Below, one piece after another: positions 59,681 to 64,000 of a stretch of DNA of 64,000 nt (the first letter of the stretch is position 1; every line of letters begins with the position of its first letter). This DNA comes from an uncultured Bacteroidales bacterium (GTDB taxonomy: Bacteria; Bacteroidota; Bacteroidia; Bacteroidales; UBA932), in the NCBI GenBank assembly GCA_934717185.1, contig CAKUYQ010000013.1, positions 13,391 through 77,390 on the forward strand, written 5' to 3'. Made by a program: the position numbers and the translations under genes. The notes below the pieces were generated by a model. The model had not been told where the DNA came from, did not search any database, and saw nothing but the letters and a program-made list of their open reading frames with translations.

Positions 59681-59688
59681 CAAAGTTA
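59681..59688 (-). promoter_or_regulatory. -7 box (TAACTTTG) for miaA
   Basis: This exact TAnnTTTG match on the minus strand lies 30 bp before the miaA ATG. Confidence 0.45.
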
Positions 59689-59700
59689 GGAATAATTGCT

Positions 59701-60912
59701 TCAATAAAGGAACCCGAAGCACCAAAGTGGTATTTTTTTTCCTATGGCTACCTCTATATTGTCAACAGCAAGAGCCGCATTTTTTATGTCGTCATCATTG
59801 ATTTGGGAAAAATCCTTTCCTGCACCGCCAACCTCTATAACTATGCTGTTGTCTATTCTGAAGTCGCCTGTCTTTATCCCTCCATATTCCACTTTGTGTC
59901 CTGCAGAGGCAAGCTGGTTACAGAAAAATGTCTCTCTAACCGTGCCTGCTTCCGGTACCTCGCCTGTATAGGTGTAAAGGATATTGGTGTTGTCTAACAG
60001 TATCTTATCTGGCTTCTGCAGGTTGGAAATGGTGTCCAATTGAGCATACAGATTCCTAAAGATCTTTGCCTCATCCATATACTTTAGGTACTTTAGTAAT
60101 GTTACCCTGTCTATTGATGTACTTCTTGATAGTTTCGCTATATCAATAAGATATGGCACCATTGACGAAATTATCTGGATTAAAGCGAGAATCTTTCGTG
60201 TGTTATTGATATTTATGCCGCGATACCGCACTAAATCGTTCTCTACTATATAATTTATGACATTCTCTATCAGCTTGCGATAGGTCTTCTTTTTCTCAAA
60301 AGAGAATGGGTAATATCCATTAGTAAGGTAATCCGAAAAGAATTCTAAAGGATGGCATTGGGCTTTTATTTTAATGCAAAATTCAGTAGGAGATGCAAGA
60401 AGATTTTTAAGTGTTATTGGCTCAAATAATATTCCGGTGCGGAACCATATATACTCTCTGAATGACAATCCCGGCATATCATATATGTCCGCTCTTCTTG
60501 ACAGGTCGGCCTGCCCGTCATTCAATTGGATTAGAGAGGAGCCGCTTAATACAAGTTTTAGCTTTTTGTATAAGTCATTGATATCTTTGACCTCCCTGCT
60601 CCAGCCGTCATACTTGTGAACCTCGTCAATGAACAGCATTTGACCTCCTTGCTTAACAAAAGCTGAGGCAACTTCGAATAATGTATGATTTGAAAAATAT
60701 GCCGTATCGGCAGAGCAATACAGAGCATGTCTGTCTTCAACTGCATAGTGGCTTAGAATGTATTGCTGCATCAGTGTAGACTTGCCTACCCCCTTTGGAC
60801 CGCGTATTATCACCAATCTGGAGTCCCAGTCTATTTCGTTCATCAAATTTCTTACAAAAGAGGTTGGTACGTCTGACAGATACTCAATATGTCTTTCAAA
60901 TAATGCATCCAT
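59701..60912 (-). CDS. AAA_14/DUF4143-type ATPase (first)
   Basis: This 403-residue ATPase has Walker A IRGPKGVGKSTLMQQYI (about residues 35-51) and Walker B MLFIDEVHKYDGWSREVKDIND. The DUF4143 segment continues after about residue 200 (NYIVENDLVRYRGININNTRKILALIQIISS, ILYTYTGEVPEAGTVRETFFCNQL). These proteins are common, poorly understood accessory ATPases of Bacteroidota. The C-terminal part shows the nuclease-like pattern DFRIDNSIVIEVGGAGKD. It is unrelated in context to miaA. A -7 box is at 60936-60943. Confidence 0.88.
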   Translation of the reverse strand: MDALFERHIEYLSDVPTSFVRNLMNEIDWDSRLVIIRGPKGVGKSTLMQQYILSHYAVEDRHALYCSADTAYFSNHTLFEVASAFVKQGGQMLFIDEVHKYDGWSREVKDINDLYKKLKLVLSGSSLIQLNDGQADLSRRADIYDMPGLSFREYIWFRTGILFEPITLKNLLASPTEFCIKIKAQCHPLEFFSDYLTNGYYPFSFEKKKTYRKLIENVINYIVENDLVRYRGININNTRKILALIQIISSMVPYLIDIAKLSRSTSIDRVTLLKYLKYMDEAKIFRNLYAQLDTISNLQKPDKILLDNTNILYTYTGEVPEAGTVRETFFCNQLASAGHKVEYGGIKTGDFRIDNSIVIEVGGAGKDFSQINDDDIKNAALAVDNIEVAIGKKIPLWCFGFLY

Positions 60913-60935
60913 TATAACATCAATTTATCGCCTAA

Positions 60936-60943
60936 CAAATATA
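60936..60943 (-). promoter_or_regulatory. -7 box (TATATTTG) for the first DUF4143 ATPase
   Basis: This exact TAnnTTTG match on the minus strand lies 24 bp before the ATG at 60912. Confidence 0.5.
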
Positions 60944-61029
60944 GTAGTGTTTATCGGGATAAACAAAAATATTTAAAATATGTTTATGGCAATAAACGCT
61001 TAAAACATTCTGCAGGCCTTAACCGGATA

Positions 61030-61059
61030 TTGGCAAACAGGAATAATTCATTACTTTTG
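61030..61059 (+). promoter_or_regulatory. Promoter of smpB
   Basis: The -33 TTGG (61030-61033) is 18-19 bp from the -7 box TACTTTTG (61052-61059), within the Bacteroides spacing. It argues against the in-frame TTG at 61030 being a start codon. Confidence 0.6.
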
Positions 61060-61092
61060 CATATTCTAAGAGATGCTTACAAAGGAGGAGAT

Positions 61093-61548
61093 ATGTCTAA
61101 GGAAAAGAAAGCGAGAGTTGAGATAAGGAACAAGAGGGCAGGTTTTGAATATACCTTTTTAGAGAATTATACTGCAGGTATTGTACTGTGCGGAACAGAG
61201 ATTAAATCTATCCGCGCAGGCAAGGCATCGTTAGTAGATTCCTATTGCTATTTTAATAGGGGCGAATTGTACATAAAAGGGATGCATATTGCAGACTATT
61301 GGTGGGGTTCATTTAACAAGCACGACCCGTACAGAGACCGCAAGCTCCTTCTTAACAAGCGTGAACTCAGGAAGTTGGAACGTGCTATAAAGGATAAAGG
61401 CCTTACTATTGTGGCTACCCGCCTTTTTATTGCCGATAACGGTTATGCCAAGGTAAACATCTCTCTTGCAAAGGGTAAGCGTGAGTATGACAAGAGGCAG
61501 TCTATTAAGGAGAAAGACCTTCGCCGCGAGATGCAGCGAATAGATTAA
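61093..61548 (+). CDS. smpB: SsrA-binding protein SmpB
   Basis: This protein binds tmRNA and directs it to stalled ribosomes for trans-translation. I choose the ATG at 61093, preceded by an unusually strong Shine-Dalgarno AAAGGAGG (61081-61088). The protein of about 151 residues has NKRAGFEYTFLENYTAGIVLCGTEIKSIRAGKASLVDSYC, the HDPYRDRKLLLNKRELRKL loop and the basic C-terminal tail GKREYDKRQSIKEKDLRREMQRID. No ssrA gene is seen nearby. Confidence 0.96.
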   Translation: MSKEKKARVEIRNKRAGFEYTFLENYTAGIVLCGTEIKSIRAGKASLVDSYCYFNRGELYIKGMHIADYWWGSFNKHDPYRDRKLLLNKRELRKLERAIKDKGLTIVATRLFIADNGYAKVNISLAKGKREYDKRQSIKEKDLRREMQRID

Positions 61549-61584
61549 AGGGATAACGTAGAAATTGCCTTTTTATACAATTCC

Positions 61585-62274
61585 TTACCTTATTGTTACT
61601 TTGGTAGCCCCAAACCCATACTTGTGAAACGGAGCATCCTGCCAGTAGCATTGCGGGTATTTGGTTCTAAGCTCGTGCAACAGCGCATTTCTCAGCACCC
61701 CCTCACCCTTCCCATGAATAAATACTATCTGAGTACCTTTCTTGCGGCGGTATTGCCGCATAACTTCGTTGAATTTAGATAACTGGTACAGAAGAATGTC
61801 TGTATTGCCCATCCCTTTGGTGGTGAGTAGAAGCTGGTTGGCATGCAGATCCACCTCCAACACCCCAAAAGCCGTTTCGCGGACAAGGGAATCTTCCTCC
61901 TCATGCTGCATTGCTTTTATCTTTATCTTCTGCCGTTTTCCGCTTCCCGACAATACATCTGTGGAATACTTATCCTTTAATGCCTGCCTTAACTCCTGCT
62001 CAAACCTCTTCTTCTCCTCTTTCTCTAGCAACTTTCTTTTCTGCTCGGCCTCTTTAGCCTCTTCCTCCCTACGCTGTTGCATTTGGCGCAGCTTCTCCTC
62101 TTGGGAAATTTTAGGCTGAGCCTCATACTTTTCAACCACAACACATTGCTTTATGGGATAGGGGATCTCAAAACCATCCTTGTCCTCTATTATTGCATAG
62201 CCTCCGCGTGCAAAGCCTTTTACGGTTCCGCCGCCTATGTCGTCCAAAAACTTTATTTTATCTCCAATGTCCAT
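61585..62274 (-). CDS. Smr-domain protein with N-terminal DUF2027-like segment
   Basis: This 229-residue protein begins MDIGDKIKFLDDIGGGTVKGFARGGYAIIEDKDGFEIPYP, the DUF2027 opening. A charged coiled-coil linker follows (about 55-95, EEKLRQMQQRREEEAKEAEQKRKLLEKEEKKRFEQEL). The C-terminal Smr domain (about 140-229) has the DLH motif (EVDLHANQLL) and HGKGEGVLRNALLHELR. Smr domains nick or cleave nucleic acids and act on collided ribosomes or branched DNA. It is shorter than the usual two-domain members. The 11-mer motif lies in it (61943-61953), read as LSGS. Confidence 0.88.
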   Translation of the reverse strand: MDIGDKIKFLDDIGGGTVKGFARGGYAIIEDKDGFEIPYPIKQCVVVEKYEAQPKISQEEKLRQMQQRREEEAKEAEQKRKLLEKEEKKRFEQELRQALKDKYSTDVLSGSGKRQKIKIKAMQHEEEDSLVRETAFGVLEVDLHANQLLLTTKGMGNTDILLYQLSKFNEVMRQYRRKKGTQIVFIHGKGEGVLRNALLHELRTKYPQCYWQDAPFHKYGFGATKVTIR

Positions 62275-62308
62275 AATTCATAACTTCATTCCCATGTTCA
62301 TATTTATG

Positions 62309-62420
62309 TTAAGTAATCTTAAAAAAATAACTTGGTAATCTTTAATTGTCTTTTTGGTCTATATTTCTTTTCTCAAAAATACTGCAAATCTTTACCAACT
62401 TATTTTTTAACGCTTACTAA
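62309..62420. repeat. MITE-like element, copy 6 (112 bp)
   Basis: The copy runs from TTAAGTAATCTTAAAAAAAT to TTATTTTTTAACGCTTACTA. It overlaps the 3' end of the second DUF4143 gene: the last codons (Phe-Ser-Lys-Arg-stop) come from the element end. Confidence 0.8.
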
Positions 62421-63798
62421 ATAAACTCATATCAACATCGGGAATGATAACGTCAGCAAGTTTGCCGTTAACAAGAAATCCCATGTATAGCGGAATGGTG
62501 AGTATATCTCCCTCACGCCCTACATTATATTTTCCCAACTTGATTGCATTTTTAACATGATACACGTCCTTGTTTTTCAAAACCGTAGTCATGCTTTTGG
62601 CCTTTCCTGACTTTGCCTTGACCTCAAGGATAACGCATTCGCCTTTGAACCTCACCAAGAAGTCCAGTTCAAGACCGCTATCCTTATGGAAATAATATAG
62701 TTTTTGTCCGGACTTGCATAAGAAATCAGCCATCAGATTCTCAAAGATAGCTCCTTTGTATCCAAGAAGATTGCCCTTCAAAATATCTGCTTGCGTGCCA
62801 TAGTCGAGCATAGCCATAAGGATACCTATATCGGTAGTATATACCTTGAAACAGTCTTTGATGGAATTACCCTCTAACGGCAGTTCTGTAATCTGCGTGT
62901 TATAGCATCTACGGACTATTCCGGCATCCTCTAACCATTGAATGCTACCGATGTATTGAGAAGACCTTCCTCCCTTTTTGACTATGGAATACTGGAATTT
63001 CTTGTTCTCCTTGGCTAATTGCTTAGGAATGGATTCAAAACATTCACGGATATTAGGTTTGTCCGCATCATCTGCATATTTAACCATATCCTCTTCGTAT
63101 TCAGCAATAAGATTACGCTGCACCTTATATATGAGCTCGATATTTTTGGTTTCAAGGAAGCAATTCACCACTTCCGGCAGACCTCCTACAATGACATATC
63201 GGTACAACAACCCCATCATTGCCTTATGAATCCCATCAGGAACAGTCTTTTCGTTCTCAAAACATGATTTGACAGAATCGATAACCGTCTCACCGATTCC
63301 GTTTGCCCATAGAAATTCTTCAAAATCCAATGGGTACATATCAATCACAGTTTCATATCCGACAGGAACAGAATCTTGTCCGACATCCTCTTGCTTTTTC
63401 TTACTTTGACCGTAGCCTTTCACTCCCAAAAGAGATCCTGTTGCAATAACATCGAAACGTCCGTCTATATGAAATGACTTCAAGGCTGTCCTTGCTTCCT
63501 TGCACTCTTGAATCTCGTCAAGGATAATACAGGTTTTCCCTTCAACGAAACGACTGCCTTGAATCAAAGCGGAGAGATTGAGAATGATGGTGTCAACATC
63601 TATATTGCCGGTAAAGGCAGACTTCTTATCAGGTTCAAGAATGAAGTTCATATAGACCATATTCTCATAATTTTCCCTTGCGAATTTCTGGACAATATAT
63701 GTCTTTCCACACTGGCGGATACCTTTTATCACAAGAGGCTTTCTGCCCTCAGTCTGTTTCCAGTTGGCTAAATATGTTTCTATTTTCCTTTTAAGCAT
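62407..63798 (-). CDS. AAA_14/DUF4143-type ATPase (second)
   Basis: This 463-residue protein has Walker A VIKGIRQCGKTYIVQKFA (about residues 23-40) and Walker B KTCIILDEIQECKEARTALKSF. The DUF4143 half follows with SSQYIGSIQWLEDAGIVRRCYN and KGAIFENLMADFLCKSGQKLYYFHKDSGLELDFLVRFKGECVILEVKAKSGK, the last segment a PD-(D/E)xK-like pattern (D then EVK). It belongs to a different subgroup from the 59701-60912 ATPase. Its end merges into MITE copy 6, which supplies the stop. A promoter lies at 63823-63854. Confidence 0.9.
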   Translation of the reverse strand: MLKRKIETYLANWKQTEGRKPLVIKGIRQCGKTYIVQKFARENYENMVYMNFILEPDKKSAFTGNIDVDTIILNLSALIQGSRFVEGKTCIILDEIQECKEARTALKSFHIDGRFDVIATGSLLGVKGYGQSKKKQEDVGQDSVPVGYETVIDMYPLDFEEFLWANGIGETVIDSVKSCFENEKTVPDGIHKAMMGLLYRYVIVGGLPEVVNCFLETKNIELIYKVQRNLIAEYEEDMVKYADDADKPNIRECFESIPKQLAKENKKFQYSIVKKGGRSSQYIGSIQWLEDAGIVRRCYNTQITELPLEGNSIKDCFKVYTTDIGILMAMLDYGTQADILKGNLLGYKGAIFENLMADFLCKSGQKLYYFHKDSGLELDFLVRFKGECVILEVKAKSGKAKSMTTVLKNKDVYHVKNAIKLGKYNVGREGDILTIPLYMGFLVNGKLADVIIPDVDMSLFSKR

Positions 63799-63822
63799 AG
63801 TGCAATCTTATTCTTTCAGCGA

Positions 63823-63854
63823 CAAAATTACACTTTTTCGAGTGAATAAACCAA
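63823..63854 (-). promoter_or_regulatory. Promoter of the second DUF4143 ATPase
   Basis: On the minus strand a -33 TTGG (63851-63854) lies 21 bp from the -7 box TAATTTTG (63823-63830), 24 bp before the ATG at 63798. Confidence 0.6.
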
Positions 63855-63935
63855 GATTGAATACAAATTTTCAAGCGAACCGGATAGAAATTGAAGTTTA
63901 ATTTGTACCTTGAAATATTTTAAGTGTACCAGCTT

Positions 63936-64000
63936 GAAAAAGTAGACACTAAAAAAATTTTTAGTTAAACATAATTTATCAAAGTAGACAATTGCGATAT
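63936..64000. other. Right-edge sequence with duplicated AAAGTAGACA, possible mobile-element end
   Basis: AAAGTAGACA occurs twice, at about 63940 and 63981, in an AT-rich stretch without ORFs. Such motifs can mark the end of an insertion sequence beyond the window. The evidence is weak. Confidence 0.25.

Noticed and set aside
61030..61092. N-terminally extended SmpB from a TTG at 61030
   Set aside because: The TTG is the likely -33 box, the family starts at the ATG at 61093, and a strong Shine-Dalgarno precedes that ATG.

Overview
The window is chromosomal DNA of a Bacteroidota bacterium, most likely order Bacteroidales. Supporting signs are the Bacteroides-type -7 box (TAnnTTTG) before many genes, starts that mostly lack a Shine-Dalgarno sequence, gldH next to a RicT/PSP1 gene and holB, lptE next to secG, S46 and M16 peptidases, FISUMP/fimbrillin and DUF4143 proteins, KDO synthesis (kdsB), and a second EF-G of the Bacteroides EF-G2 type. 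I cannot name the genus. No rRNA, tRNA, CRISPR array or complete insertion sequence was recognised.

Layout. 1-5.3 kb: end of an outer-membrane barrel gene, a two-component system, and a fimbrillin/FISUMP lipoprotein. 5.3-24.9 kb: mainly housekeeping genes, namely lepA, a split transketolase with an ECF sigma unit, trmN6-lolD, EF-G2, rnhB, a Cro/CI-type regulator, glycerate kinase, an S46 dipeptidyl-peptidase with mrp and a folate cyclo-ligase, a glycosyltransferase, a TPR lipoprotein and kdsB. 24.9-34.3 kb: an accessory island with two large RHS-repeat proteins. The first ends in an AT-rich JAB-like toxin tip followed by small AT-rich genes that are candidate immunity genes, one of them apparently frameshifted. 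34.3-37.1 kb: a sigma-54-type activator, lptE, a TPR-like gene and secG. 37.2-39.9 kb: a PspC-padR-PspC operon behind a 15-bp perfect palindrome. 39.9-50.5 kb: kbl, trxA, a barrel protein, polyprenyl synthase, trmB-gldH-ricT-holB, a U32 protein and a TPR protein. 50.6-64 kb: an M16 protein lacking both zinc histidines, small conserved proteins, hemW, an SGNH hydrolase, miaA, two DUF4143 ATPases, smpB and an Smr protein.

Three kinds of repeat run through the window. (1) A 110-164 bp MITE-like element with imperfect inverted ends has six copies or partial copies, some contributing stop codons to genes. (2) Intergenic degenerate hexamer runs of the type TTRGCN are linked to an AT-rich TTTATAGTTGAGAG module. 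(3) The 11-mer TTGTCGGGAAG occurs 11 times on both strands, mostly inside unrelated genes and in different reading frames, which suggests a DNA-level signal. The motif, the RHS toxin cassette and the folded element between the two RHS genes are the most interesting unexplained features.
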